DNA from: Zwartia panacis | GTDB taxonomy: Bacteria; Pseudomonadota; Gammaproteobacteria; Burkholderiales; Burkholderiaceae_B | Direction of reading: 5' to 3' | Assembly: GCF_030410395.1 (NCBI RefSeq) | Contig: NZ_JAUHHF010000002.1 | Location: forward strand, 124,001-188,000 | Length of the DNA stretch: 64,000 nucleotides | Notes under the pieces: model-generated | What the model was told of the DNA's origin: nothing | The model's input: only the letters and a program-made list of their open reading frames with translations | The model's database searches: none | Translations under genes and position numbers: made by a program | Shown: positions 54,055 through 63,599 of the stretch, one piece after another | How the letters are laid out: every line of letters starts with the position of its first letter | Position numbering within the stretch: position 1 is the first letter of the stretch

Positions 54055-57000
54055 ATGAACCCAACCATTCGAATCACTGGCGCACGCCAGAACAATCTTA
54101 AAAACCTCGATTTGACCCTGAATACGGGCGAATTGACCGTGATCACGGGTGTCAGCGGCTCAGGCAAGAGCTCTCTGGCGTTTGACACTCTTTATGCCGA
54201 AGGCCAGCGACGCTATGTCGAAACCTTCTCGCCCTATGCGCGGCAATTTCTGGACCGGATGGATAAGCCTGTTGTCGATCGCATAGAGGGCATTTTGCCC
54301 GCGATCGCCATCGACCAGACCAATCCCGTGCGCAGCTCTCGCAGCACAGTCGGCACGATGACCGAGCTGAACGACCATCTCAAGCTGCTGTTCGCGCGAG
54401 GCGCTCAGCTCATGTGCCGCGGCTGCGGTCAGGCCGTCTGCCGAGACAGTACTTCTTCTATTTTTTCTGCCGTGAAAGAGCGCGCTGAAAAAGCGGGAGA
54501 TCCGCGACTAGTCGTGACTTTCCCCGTGCAAGTACCACTGAACTTTACCGAGGAAGAGGTACGCGGCTTTTTAGAGCAGCAGGGTTACACGCGTGTCCAC
54601 GCGGATGAAAGCCCGCTTCAGTCCACAACCTCCGACACCGCGTCCGCTGCGCCTGCTGCCAAAGCCTCTAAAAAGAAAACAGCGACCCTGTCACCACTGT
54701 TACGAACCTTGCGCGTGGTGCAGGATCGCTTTCGTTTTTCCAGCGCGGAGCCCTCTCGCGTCATGGAGGCGTTCGATATCGCCCTCAAAATGGGCAACGG
54801 CCTGATCTCTGTGCATGCTGTCGATCAGGATGGAACGGATACGGCTGTCTGGAAATTTAGCGACAAGCTGCACTGCGCGGATTGCAACATCAGCTACAGC
54901 GACGCTCTGCCCAGCACGTTTTCTTTTAACTCGCCCCTGGGCGCTTGTGAGGCGTGTCGAGGTTTTGGTCGGGTCATCGGCATCGACTTTGGCTTGGTGA
55001 TCCCTGACGAGAATAAAACCCTCGAAGGCGGTGCGATCAAACCCTGGCAAACACCAAGCTACAAAGAATGTCAGGTTGAAATGGAAAAGTACGCCAAGCG
55101 TGCCAACGTTTCGATCAATACACCCTGGAAATACCTGCCCCCCGAACATCAAGAGTGGGTGCTGCATGGTGACCCGCTCTGGAAAGGCGGCAATCAGGCC
55201 TGGAAAACTCAGTGGTACGGCGTACAGCGCTTTTTTGACTGGCTTGAAACCAAGTCATACAAAATGCACGTGCGGGTCTTGCTCTCCAAATACCGCAGCT
55301 ACACCCCCTGCCCGACCTGCAAAGGTGCACGCCTCAAGCCAGATGCCTTGCTCTGGCGTATTCAAGGCAAGTCAGTGCAAGATTTGATGCTGACCCCGAT
55401 TGTTCAGTTACGAGCCTTCGCCGATCAATTGACTTTTCCGGGCGCGATGGATGCGGCCATGGATCTGGTGCTGACCGAAGTGCGGGCGCGTCTGAAGTTT
55501 CTGTGTGATGTGGGGCTGGGCTACCTGACACTTGATCGGCAGAGTCGAACGCTTTCCGGAGGCGAGGTCCAACGCATCAATTTAACAACGGCTCTGGGCA
55601 CCTCTTTGGTCAACACGCTGTTTGTCTTGGATGAGCCCTCTATTGGTTTGCACCCGCGCGATATTCACCGAGTAGTCGAAGTCATGCATCGACTGCGGGA
55701 CGCAGGCAACACCTTGGTGGTGGTTGAACATGACCCTCAGGTGATGGTCGCCGCCGACCGTGTCATCGACGTGGGACCGGGTCCAGGCGAACGCGGTGGT
55801 CAAATTGTGTTTGACGGAACACCCACCGCACTGAAAGACGCGACGACATTGACGGGTCAGTACATGGGCGGTCGCCTCAAAGTCGAGGCGCCGCGCCCGA
55901 TGCCTGTCGCGGACAATACGCCACGACTGATCCTCGAGGGTGTCACCGCGAACAACCTGAAAAATGTCTCGATCGAAATTCCTTTGGGTCGTCTGGTATG
56001 CGTCACGGGTGTTTCTGGCTCGGGCAAATCCACCCTTATTCAAGACGTCCTGTATCCGGGTCTGCTCAAAATCATGGGCAAGCCCACCGAAGCGCCCGGC
56101 GCCTTCGATCGCATTCTGGGCGCCGAACAACTTGCCGATGTCGTCATGGTCGATCAGGCGCAAATCGGCAAGACCGCACGCTCCAACCCTGCGAGCTACG
56201 TGGGTGCGTTTGATCCAATCCGTAAACTCTTTGCGCAGGCACCGGTGGCGCGCGAGCGCGGCTACACGGCAGGCACCTTTAGTTTCAACAGCGGTGATGG
56301 CCGCTGCCCCACGTGTGGCGGCACAGGCTTTGAGCACGTCGAGATGCAGTTTTTGTCGGACGTCTACATTCGCTGCCCGGATTGCGATGGCAAACGTTTC
56401 CGCCCCGAAGTGCGAGAAGTTCAAATTGAGCACTTGGGACGACGTGCCTCGATTGATTCCGTGCTCGACATGACCGTGTCAGAGGCTCTGGAATTTTTCA
56501 AAGGCTTGCGCGATGTGCAGCTGGGACTCGCACCGCTGGCCGATGTCGGTCTGGAGTACGTCAAGCTGGGTCAACCGGTCCCGACGCTCTCGGGGGGTGA
56601 GGCCCAGCGCCTGAAGCTGGCGGGTCACCTCGCAGAAGCCGCCCGCAGCGGGATTTCCACAGCCAAGGTCGCTAAGAAAGGCAGTCTGTTTTTATTCGAC
56701 GAACCCACAACAGGCTTGCACTTTGACGATGTCGCGCGCCTGATGCGCGCGTTTCGCAAGCTGCTGGGGGCCGGGCACACTCTGCTCATCATCGAACACA
56801 ACCTCGATGTGATTCGCGCGGCCGATTGGGTCCTCGACTTGGGTCCTGAAGGCGGCGATGGCGGCGGCGAGCTCGTGGCGGTCGGCAGTCCGGAAACCGT
56901 GATGGCGAATCCACGCTCTCATACTGGTGCGGCGCTGCGTGAGTATGCCGTCGCCATGACCCCCGACGCCATCAGTGTCAGCACCACGGGCGTGCAAGCT

Positions 57001-59664
57001 TCAGAAGGTGGGGGCCGTCCGTTGCAAAGTGTCCTCAAGGAAAGACGTCGTGCGCACAGCATCGATATTTTGCATGCGCGGGAACATAACCTCAAAAACA
57101 TCAGTGTCAGCATCCCGCACGATAAATTCACTGTCATTACAGGCGTCTCGGGTTCGGGCAAGTCCACGCTCGCTTTTGACATCTTGTTCAACGAAGGCCA
57201 GCGTCGTTATCTCGAGTCGCTCAACGCTTATGCCCGCGCGATCGTGCAGCCCGCAGGCAAACCCGATGTCGATGCGATTTTCGGCATTCCACCCACCGTG
57301 GCCATCGAACAGCGCACGAGCCGGGGCGGTCGCAAATCGACAGTTGCGACCATGACCGAGATTCACCATTTCTTGCGACTGATGTACATGAAGCTTGGCA
57401 CACAGATGTGTCCGACATGTCAGGTCAGCGTCGAACCGCAGAGTGCGGATCAGATTGTCGCGCGCATCATGCGAGACCACAAAGGCGAGCGTATCGGCCT
57501 GATGGCGCCTCTGGTCACTGCAAGAAAGGGCTTTTATACCGATCTAGCCAAATGGGCCTCAGGCAAAGGCTTTACCCACCTGCGTGTGGACAACGCGTTT
57601 ATCGGGACGGCCAAATGGCCGCGCCTGGATCGTTTCAAAGAGCACACGATCGAGTTGCCAGTCGCCGATCTGGTGGTCAACACCAAAGATGAAGCGCCTT
57701 TGAGAGAAGCGGTCCGCAGTGCGCTCGAATATGGGCAAGGCGTGATGAGTGTTCTCTGGCCGTTGGGCAAACTCGAAAGCGATATGTCTGCGCCACTTGA
57801 ACAAACGCACTTCTCCGTCAAGCGCGCCTGCCCCAGCTGCGGCACCAGTTTTCCCGAACCTGATCCAAGGATGTTTTCGTACAACTCCAAACACGGCTGG
57901 TGTCAGAGTTGCTATGGAACAGGTTTGCAACTGCAAGGCTTCGATGGCGAACAGACGGGCGAAGAAGCCGCCTGGAACGCGTCCTACGACGGTGAGACAC
58001 AGACCTGTACGAGCTGCCATGGCGCGCGCCTTAACCCGATTGCGCGAGCGGTGTTATGGCGCGACAAGTCAATCGCCGAACTCGCCTCGCTACCTGTATC
58101 GGATGCACATACGTTTTTTACGGGTCTGGTCTTGCGCGGTCGCGATGCGGAAATTGCGCGCGACATTCTGAGCGAAATACGTGGACGTCTGCAATTTATG
58201 CAGGAAGTCGGCTTGGGTTATCTCGCACTTGATCGGGCCGCACCCACACTGTCCGGGGGAGAAGCGCAACGCATTCGTCTCGCCGCCCAGCTCGGTTCAA
58301 ATATGCAAGGCGTCTGCTATGTGTTGGATGAGCCCACTATTGGCTTGCACCCACGCGACAATCGCATCCTACTTGGTGCGCTCTCCAAACTCGAAAAAAA
58401 TGGCAATACGCTTGTGGTCGTTGAGCACGATGACGACACGATTCGTCGCGCCGAGCATGTGATCGATATCGGTCCCGGAGCCGGTGTGCGTGGCGGGCGC
58501 GTCGTCGCGCAAGGTACGCTCGAAGACCTGATGACGGCGCCTGAATCCACCACAGGCCATTATTTACGTCACCCCTTGGCGCATCCGCTCCAGCCCAGAC
58601 GCCCAATCGCCAAAGACACGCCCATGATCACGGTCAAAGGCGCGTCCTTGCACAACCTGCGTCACGTGACCGCGCATTTTCCGATCGGACGGCTCAGTGT
58701 GGTCACGGGCGTCTCCGGCTCGGGTAAGTCGACGCTGGCACGCGAGGTATTGCTCGACAATCTTTCTACCGCGATCGCCGCGCGCGGCGCGCAGCCGTGG
58801 CATGGCTGCGATGACATCACGGGCTGGGATGCGCTGGATCGCGTGCTTGAGGTTGATCAGACACCTATCGGCAAAACACCGCGCTCTTGCCCGGCGACCT
58901 ATATCGGTTTTTGGGATGATGTGCGCAAGCAGTTTGCCGAGACCAACGAGGCGCGTATTCGTGGCTGGGGCGCTGGACGTTTCTCCTTCAATACGGGCGA
59001 TGGTCGCTGCCCGATATGCGAGGGACAAGGTATGCGCACACTGGAGATGAGCTTCTTGCCAGACGTCAAGGTTCCTTGCGATGCCTGTCACGGCGCGCGT
59101 TTCAATACCGATACGCTGGGCGTGCGCATGCGCGAAAAACATGCCGGCGAAGTACTCTCGATGGAGGTCGATGATGCGATTGATTATTTCGCGGCACATC
59201 CGCGCATCCAGCATCCCCTGAAACTGATGCAAGATGTGGGACTCGGCTATCTCACCCTGGGTCAACCCTCCCCCACTCTTTCCGGTGGCGAAGCGCAACG
59301 TATCAAGCTGGTGACCGAACTGGCCAAAGCCCGGATGACCGAAGGCGTCATCACAACTGGTCGCGCCTCGCGCTTGCCGCATACGCTTTACGTCCTTGAC
59401 GAGCCCACAGTCGGGCTGTCGATGGCGGATGTGGAAAAGCTGATCCGCGTCTTGCATCGACTGGTCGAGGCGGGCAATACTGTCGTGGTGATCGAACACA
59501 ACCTCGATATCATTGCCGAAGCGGACTGGCTCCTGGATCTGGGTCCCGAGGGCGGATCGGGCGGTGGCCAGCTGGTCATTGAAGGGACGCCCGAACAAGT
59601 CGTCGCCGCGCGCAACAAGTCGCATACAGGTGAAGTACTTCACGAATTTTTGAATCGCTCATGA
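54055..59664 (+). CDS. Double-length UvrA-like excinuclease ABC subunit A
   Basis: UvrA is the DNA-damage sensor of nucleotide excision repair, normally about 940-970 residues with two ABC modules. This protein has 1869 residues and four modules. Walker A loops GVSGSGKS occur near residues 32, 658, 1031 and 1553, and signatures LSGGEVQRINL, LSGGEAQRLKL, LSGGEAQRIRL and LSGGEAQRIKL follow in the same order. Each half has its own zinc sites (e.g. CADCNISY...CEACRG and CPTCGG...CPDCDG; CPSCGT...CQSCYG and CPICEG...CDACHG). The first half carries an Ala/Lys-rich insert near residues 185-205. No internal stop or frameshift. A standard uvrA probably exists elsewhere. Its stop overlaps pabB by 4 bases. 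Confidence 0.95.
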   Translation: MNPTIRITGARQNNLKNLDLTLNTGELTVITGVSGSGKSSLAFDTLYAEGQRRYVETFSPYARQFLDRMDKPVVDRIEGILPAIAIDQTNPVRSSRSTVGTMTELNDHLKLLFARGAQLMCRGCGQAVCRDSTSSIFSAVKERAEKAGDPRLVVTFPVQVPLNFTEEEVRGFLEQQGYTRVHADESPLQSTTSDTASAAPAAKASKKKTATLSPLLRTLRVVQDRFRFSSAEPSRVMEAFDIALKMGNGLISVHAVDQDGTDTAVWKFSDKLHCADCNISYSDALPSTFSFNSPLGACEACRGFGRVIGIDFGLVIPDENKTLEGGAIKPWQTPSYKECQVEMEKYAKRANVSINTPWKYLPPEHQEWVLHGDPLWKGGNQAWKTQWYGVQRFFDWLETKSYKMHVRVLLSKYRSYTPCPTCKGARLKPDALLWRIQGKSVQDLMLTPIVQLRAFADQLTFPGAMDAAMDLVLTEVRARLKFLCDVGLGYLTLDRQSRTLSGGEVQRINLTTALGTSLVNTLFVLDEPSIGLHPRDIHRVVEVMHRLRDAGNTLVVVEHDPQVMVAADRVIDVGPGPGERGGQIVFDGTPTALKDATTLTGQYMGGRLKVEAPRPMPVADNTPRLILEGVTANNLKNVSIEIPLGRLVCVTGVSGSGKSTLIQDVLYPGLLKIMGKPTEAPGAFDRILGAEQLADVVMVDQAQIGKTARSNPASYVGAFDPIRKLFAQAPVARERGYTAGTFSFNSGDGRCPTCGGTGFEHVEMQFLSDVYIRCPDCDGKRFRPEVREVQIEHLGRRASIDSVLDMTVSEALEFFKGLRDVQLGLAPLADVGLEYVKLGQPVPTLSGGEAQRLKLAGHLAEAARSGISTAKVAKKGSLFLFDEPTTGLHFDDVARLMRAFRKLLGAGHTLLIIEHNLDVIRAADWVLDLGPEGGDGGGELVAVGSPETVMANPRSHTGAALREYAVAMTPDAISVSTTGVQASEGGGRPLQSVLKERRRAHSIDILHAREHNLKNISVSIPHDKFTVITGVSGSGKSTLAFDILFNEGQRRYLESLNAYARAIVQPAGKPDVDAIFGIPPTVAIEQRTSRGGRKSTVATMTEIHHFLRLMYMKLGTQMCPTCQVSVEPQSADQIVARIMRDHKGERIGLMAPLVTARKGFYTDLAKWASGKGFTHLRVDNAFIGTAKWPRLDRFKEHTIELPVADLVVNTKDEAPLREAVRSALEYGQGVMSVLWPLGKLESDMSAPLEQTHFSVKRACPSCGTSFPEPDPRMFSYNSKHGWCQSCYGTGLQLQGFDGEQTGEEAAWNASYDGETQTCTSCHGARLNPIARAVLWRDKSIAELASLPVSDAHTFFTGLVLRGRDAEIARDILSEIRGRLQFMQEVGLGYLALDRAAPTLSGGEAQRIRLAAQLGSNMQGVCYVLDEPTIGLHPRDNRILLGALSKLEKNGNTLVVVEHDDDTIRRAEHVIDIGPGAGVRGGRVVAQGTLEDLMTAPESTTGHYLRHPLAHPLQPRRPIAKDTPMITVKGASLHNLRHVTAHFPIGRLSVVTGVSGSGKSTLAREVLLDNLSTAIAARGAQPWHGCDDITGWDALDRVLEVDQTPIGKTPRSCPATYIGFWDDVRKQFAETNEARIRGWGAGRFSFNTGDGRCPICEGQGMRTLEMSFLPDVKVPCDACHGARFNTDTLGVRMREKHAGEVLSMEVDDAIDYFAAHPRIQHPLKLMQDVGLGYLTLGQPSPTLSGGEAQRIKLVTELAKARMTEGVITTGRASRLPHTLYVLDEPTVGLSMADVEKLIRVLHRLVEAGNTVVVIEHNLDIIAEADWLLDLGPEGGSGGGQLVIEGTPEQVVAARNKSHTGEVLHEFLNRS

Positions 59665-60809
59665 GTCAATGTCGCTTCGAAGATCGACTGTCGCAACATG
59701 CCCGCGTGTTAACCGGGCCGTGCGGGCGGATCGTTGCCCACACAGCCAGCGAACTCGAGGCTGCTTTCTCACATATCGAAGCGGCAAGACGGGCGGGGCA
59801 CTGGGTTGCTTTAGTGCTGGAATATGAGCTGGGTGAGTGGTTAGAACCTGCTTTGCTGCGAACAGCGCCACAACAACCTGCTTTAACCGGACGCAGGCAC
59901 CCACGACTTACTGCACTGGTGTTTGAGCAGATGCAAGAACAGAGTCCCTGGACGCTCGGCACTGAAACAGCCAGCGAAACAACAGCATCAGTGACTTCCG
60001 TTCAAGCTGGCATGGATAAACAAGCTTACCTCTCGCGCATTCATCAAATTCGCGAATGGATTGCGCAGGGCGAGGTTTATCAGATCAATTCGACGTTTCC
60101 TTTAATCGTCGAAACAGAAGGCGATCCCGCTCAACTCTACCGGCAAATCGCCACGCGACACCCGGTCGCGCATGCGGCCTTCATCGAAGACGAAGGCAGG
60201 ACAATCCTGTCGTTCTCTCCGGAGCTTTTTATTCAGCGCACCGGCAATACGCTGATCACTCGTCCCATGAAAGGAACGGCGCCTCGCTCACCTGATCCTG
60301 AAACCGATCGACGACTCGGCGAAGCTTTGCATGCGAGCGAAAAAAATCGTGCTGAAAATCTCATGATCGTCGACTTGCTCAGAAACGATCTTGGACGTCT
60401 GGCACTTCCCGGAAGCGTCCGCGCAGAGCCGTTATTCCTGCTGGAAAAATACCCCTCGGTCTGGACGATGACCTCAACTGTTCAGGCTGAAATCGCACCC
60501 GAAACGTCCTTTGCTGAAATTTTGAGAGCGCTTTTCCCCTGTGGATCAGTCACTGGCGCGCCCAAAATCGCTGCCATGAAACGGATTCAAGAGACCGAAC
60601 CCGAACCTCGCGGCATTTATTGCGGAAGCTTGGGATGGCTCGCGCCGAACGGAGACTTTTCCCTGAACGTGGCGATCCGCACCCTGGTGCTGGATGATCA
60701 AGGACATGGACGCTACCATGTCGGCGGAGGAATCGTCTACGACTCCGACCCTGAGCAAGAGTGGGACGAGTGCCATTGGAAAGCACGTATTTTGAACACT
60801 CGCCTATGA
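59661..60809 (+). CDS. pabB: Aminodeoxychorismate synthase component I
   Basis: PabB makes 4-amino-4-deoxychorismate from chorismate and ammonia supplied by PabA, for folate. The chorismate-binding signature is present: the loop RPMKGTAPR with the Lys characteristic of PabB, then LHASEKNRAENLMIVDLLRN and FPCGSVTGAPKIAAM. Length 382 is the short PabB form with a reduced N-terminal domain. It is coupled to uvrA upstream (ATGA) and to pabC downstream (ATGA). Confidence 0.93.
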   Translation: MSQCRFEDRLSQHARVLTGPCGRIVAHTASELEAAFSHIEAARRAGHWVALVLEYELGEWLEPALLRTAPQQPALTGRRHPRLTALVFEQMQEQSPWTLGTETASETTASVTSVQAGMDKQAYLSRIHQIREWIAQGEVYQINSTFPLIVETEGDPAQLYRQIATRHPVAHAAFIEDEGRTILSFSPELFIQRTGNTLITRPMKGTAPRSPDPETDRRLGEALHASEKNRAENLMIVDLLRNDLGRLALPGSVRAEPLFLLEKYPSVWTMTSTVQAEIAPETSFAEILRALFPCGSVTGAPKIAAMKRIQETEPEPRGIYCGSLGWLAPNGDFSLNVAIRTLVLDDQGHGRYHVGGGIVYDSDPEQEWDECHWKARILNTRL

Positions 60810-61480
60810 CCCAGACCGCATCACCCAGCTTGATCGAAACCATGAAGGCGGACGCGCAGGGGCGGATTGCTTTGTTGCCCTATCATTTGCGGCGCTTAAA
60901 ACAATCGGCCCAAGCGATGGGCTATGTCTACCCTGGCGATGATGTGGTCAACGCAACGATTCAAGGGGCCTTGAACGCAGCATTAAACGATACGGCTTTG
61001 CGCATCAGACTCTTGCTGAGCCCTTCAGGCACGCTCAGCATTCAGACGGCGCCTCTTCCCGATTTGCAAGGCATCCCTTTTATCGCTCTGACAAACCTAA
61101 GACTCGAAAGCCACGAACCGCTCCTGCAGCACAAGACCACGCATCGTCCCTGGTATGAGGCGGCTACTGAATGGCTGACTCACCATCCCGATTTTTTTGA
61201 TCTGATTTTTTTGAATGAGAAAGGTGAGCTTTGCGAAGGCAGTCGCTCGAATATCTACGTATTGAAAAATGGCGAATGGCTGACACCACCGCTGTCCAGT
61301 GGACTGTTGGGTGGCGTGCTTCGCACCCAACTGCTTGAGACCCATCAAGCCAGGGAGGCGATCCTCACCCCCACCGACCTGTATGCCAGCAAGGTTTCAA
61401 TCAGGTTATCGAATGCCTTGCGTGGCTGGTTTGACGTACAAATGAGCCCCTCAGTCCTTCCAGGGCATTTCCTTCCATAA
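60806..61480 (+). CDS. pabC: Class IV aminotransferase, probable 4-amino-4-deoxychorismate lyase
   Basis: A 224-residue fold-type IV PLP enzyme. The PLP Lys lies in HKTTHRPWYEAATEW, and NEKGELCEGSRSNIYVL is the family loop. PabC splits aminodeoxychorismate to p-aminobenzoate and pyruvate. It is somewhat shorter than E. coli PabC. The ATG overlaps the pabB stop, so PabB and PabC are probably made in step. In several proteobacteria the two are fused; here they are separate but coupled. Confidence 0.9.
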   Translation: MTQTASPSLIETMKADAQGRIALLPYHLRRLKQSAQAMGYVYPGDDVVNATIQGALNAALNDTALRIRLLLSPSGTLSIQTAPLPDLQGIPFIALTNLRLESHEPLLQHKTTHRPWYEAATEWLTHHPDFFDLIFLNEKGELCEGSRSNIYVLKNGEWLTPPLSSGLLGGVLRTQLLETHQAREAILTPTDLYASKVSIRLSNALRGWFDVQMSPSVLPGHFLP

Positions 61481-62431
61481 CTGGCGCAACTGCTTGTCAG
61501 TATTTTCCAGTTCGATCGCATACTCTTTCGGTGCGAGGTAGCGGATCGGTGCGAATAACTCGCCCGCTTTCTTGATGTACTCCGGATCTGCAGCGGCTTT
61601 GGCAACTGCGGTGACGAGCTTTTCACGCACGTCTGCCGGCAGGCCTTTAGGTGCTGCCAATCCGCGCAAAGAAGCGCTCTCGATGTTGTATCCCTGTTCG
61701 GCGAAAGTAGGCGTATCGGGCGCCAGGACCGTGCGCTTGGCCGACATCTGGCCAATCATTTTGATCGGTGAACCGCCCTTGATATAAGCAAGCGCTTCGC
61801 CCACATTGATCGCGCCAACCATGACTTGACCACCCACAACAGCGGCGCGCGTTTCGCCCGAACCTTTATAAGGAATGTGTGTCATTTTGACGCCAGCCGC
61901 ACGCTCAAAAAAGAGCATGGCAATATGGTCATCAGAGCCGACACCTGTTGAACCGACCGTCACTTTGCCGGGATTCGCCTTGGCGAAGGCAGCGAGCTCT
62001 TTCAGATTATTAATCGGAGAGGAAGTGTTCAGCGTGAAAGCACCTGGGTCATCAATCAGATTGCCAATCAGATCGAAGCTCTGCCAGGTGTAGTTGGATG
62101 GACGTTCGATTGGAATGGACAACATATTGGGCGTGTTCACAAAACCAATGGTGTATCCATCAGGCGTCGCCTTGGCGATCTCAGTAAAACCTATGCCGCC
62201 ACCCGCACCTGGACGATTGGTCACAATGATGCGCGCATTGTTGCCTAGGTGTTTTTCAATATAAGGGGCGATCAAACGCGCGATCAGGTCGGTACCTCCA
62301 CCTGGCGCGAAGGCGATGATCATCGTGATCGGTTTGGTCGGGTACTGGGCTGCCGCAGAGCCAGACCAGGCTGCCGCGGCTAACAAGGCCACGCAGCTCA
62401 GACGACCCAACTTATCAATGATTTTTTTCAT
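61451..62431 (-). CDS. Bug-family (TctC-type) periplasmic solute receptor
   Basis: The fourth Bug receptor, 326 residues. Signal peptide MKKIIDKLGRLSCVALLAAA ends with SAAAQ, then YPTKPITMIIAFAPGGGTDL gives the family motif. HIPYKGSGETRAAVVGGQV and VGSTGVGSDDHIAMLFFE follow. GGAGAGGGAG lies before the ATG. It is 36 nt after the hydroxyacid dehydrogenase gene, so both probably belong to one operon with the RraA-family gene. Its end overlaps pabC by 30 bases. Confidence 0.93.
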   Translation of the reverse strand: MKKIIDKLGRLSCVALLAAAAWSGSAAAQYPTKPITMIIAFAPGGGTDLIARLIAPYIEKHLGNNARIIVTNRPGAGGGIGFTEIAKATPDGYTIGFVNTPNMLSIPIERPSNYTWQSFDLIGNLIDDPGAFTLNTSSPINNLKELAAFAKANPGKVTVGSTGVGSDDHIAMLFFERAAGVKMTHIPYKGSGETRAAVVGGQVMVGAINVGEALAYIKGGSPIKMIGQMSAKRTVLAPDTPTFAEQGYNIESASLRGLAAPKGLPADVREKLVTAVAKAAADPEYIKKAGELFAPIRYLAPKEYAIELENTDKQLRQLWKEMPWKD

Positions 62432-62467
62432 ACTCCCTCTCCTCGGTTTAGTGCTGTTTGAGTGTTG

Positions 62468-63493
62468 TTATCCGAACATCTTTTTGTATCTTTCCAAAAA
62501 CACTGGAAATACTTCTGGGTTGACCAAACGTGGTGGACGCTCTCCACGCAAGATCACTTCAATTTGAGCCGCCCCCATGGCGGCAGCATTACCACGTGCC
62601 TCGTGTTTAACACCCGCCGTGTGATAAGTCGCCGTGACGTTGGGAAGACTCAATAGAGGATTGTCAGGAGCGGGGGGTTCGACAGACCAGACATCGAGCC
62701 CTGCCCCTGAAAGATGTTTGTCTCGCAGCGCCTCGTAGAGCGCCGTCTCGTCGTGAATCCCACCACGCGCGGTCGCAATGAAGACAGCGCCTTTTTTCAT
62801 GGCGCGGAACTCTTTTGCACCAATCCAGTTCAAGGTTTCAGGTGTGCGGGGACAGTGCACAGTCACCACATCCGAACGGGAGAGCAAGTCTTCGAAGCTC
62901 ACAGGTGTAGCGCCACGTCGTTTGATTTCCTCATCGGACAAATAAGGGTCGTAACCCAGTACGGTCATGTCGAAAGCTTTTGACAGCTCTGCCATCCGCG
63001 TGCCGATATTGCCCACGCCAACGATGCCAATGGTGAGGCCGCGTATGTCATTACCCATGAGGTCTTCACGCGTTGTGTAGGCGTTCGCGCGCATGACACG
63101 GTCAGACTCGGTGATCCGATGCTTGACGGAGAGCAACAAACCCATCGCATGCTCGGCAACAGAGTTGGCGTTACAGCCTGACTGGTTGACCACTAATACG
63201 CCATGGCGATTACAGGCTTCGACATCGACTGGATCGTAGCCGGCACCTGAAGTCGACGCGCACAGCAGATTGGGCATTTTGCTGAGAAGCGCCTCGTTGA
63301 CCCACCATTGTGAAGGCACCTCGTCGCGCGCCGCACAGATGTGATAGACGTGCGCCTCTTTGAACAGGGCAAGCGTTTTTTGTTCGTCATCCGAGTACTG
63401 ACAAACTGAGACATCAACGTCCTTGAGACCGCTCATATGGCGATCGAAAGCGGGATTCAGCCAAAAATCAAACCGCACAACCTTTTTTTTCAT
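62468..63493 (-). CDS. D-isomer specific 2-hydroxyacid dehydrogenase
   Basis: A 341-residue NAD-dependent oxidoreductase. The Rossmann loop is TIGIVGVGNIGTRMAEL. The catalytic Arg lies in ATARGGIHDETAL, Glu in GLDVWSVEPPAPDNP, and the His in NVTATYHTAG. The N-terminal domain begins KKKVVRFDFWLNPAF. The substrate is some D-2-hydroxyacid or its keto form. It lies between an RraA-family gene upstream and a Bug receptor gene downstream, with two hairpins in the gap to the RraA gene. Confidence 0.92.
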   Translation of the reverse strand: MKKKVVRFDFWLNPAFDRHMSGLKDVDVSVCQYSDDEQKTLALFKEAHVYHICAARDEVPSQWWVNEALLSKMPNLLCASTSGAGYDPVDVEACNRHGVLVVNQSGCNANSVAEHAMGLLLSVKHRITESDRVMRANAYTTREDLMGNDIRGLTIGIVGVGNIGTRMAELSKAFDMTVLGYDPYLSDEEIKRRGATPVSFEDLLSRSDVVTVHCPRTPETLNWIGAKEFRAMKKGAVFIATARGGIHDETALYEALRDKHLSGAGLDVWSVEPPAPDNPLLSLPNVTATYHTAGVKHEARGNAAAMGAAQIEVILRGERPPRLVNPEVFPVFLERYKKMFG

Positions 63494-63512
63494 TGTCTCC
63501 GTCCAAGAATGA

Positions 63513-63534
63513 ACTGCCCACCGTAGTGGGCAGT
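63513..63534 (-). repeat. Hairpin 1 in the rraA-dehydrogenase gap
   Basis: A perfect 9-bp stem ACTGCCCAC / GTGGGCAGT with a 4-nt loop, about 20 nt before the dehydrogenase start, close to its ribosome site. No T-run follows on the minus strand. Confidence 0.55.
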
Positions 63535-63555
63535 GTGTCTGATTTTTATTGATTC

Positions 63556-63584
63556 AGCGCATACTGGGTATCAGGGTATGCGCT
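63556..63584 (-). repeat. Hairpin 2 in the rraA-dehydrogenase gap
   Basis: A perfect 9-bp stem AGCGCATAC / GTATGCGCT with an 11-nt loop, 15 nt after the RraA-family gene stop. It is followed on the minus strand by an A/T-rich stretch without a clear T-run. Confidence 0.55.
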
Positions 63585-63599
63585 TATAGCGGTGATGGA

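Noticed and set aside
58564-59643. Open frame of 359 codons on minus inside the uvrA-like gene
   Set aside because: It is the antisense shadow of the fourth ABC module, and the sequence is His/Arg-rich without domain features.
54055-59664. Assembly artefact joining two uvrA copies
   Set aside because: The halves are clearly diverged in sequence, and the junction (about residues 980-1010) is a normal linker and not a repeat; a collapsed or duplicated assembly would give near-identical halves.
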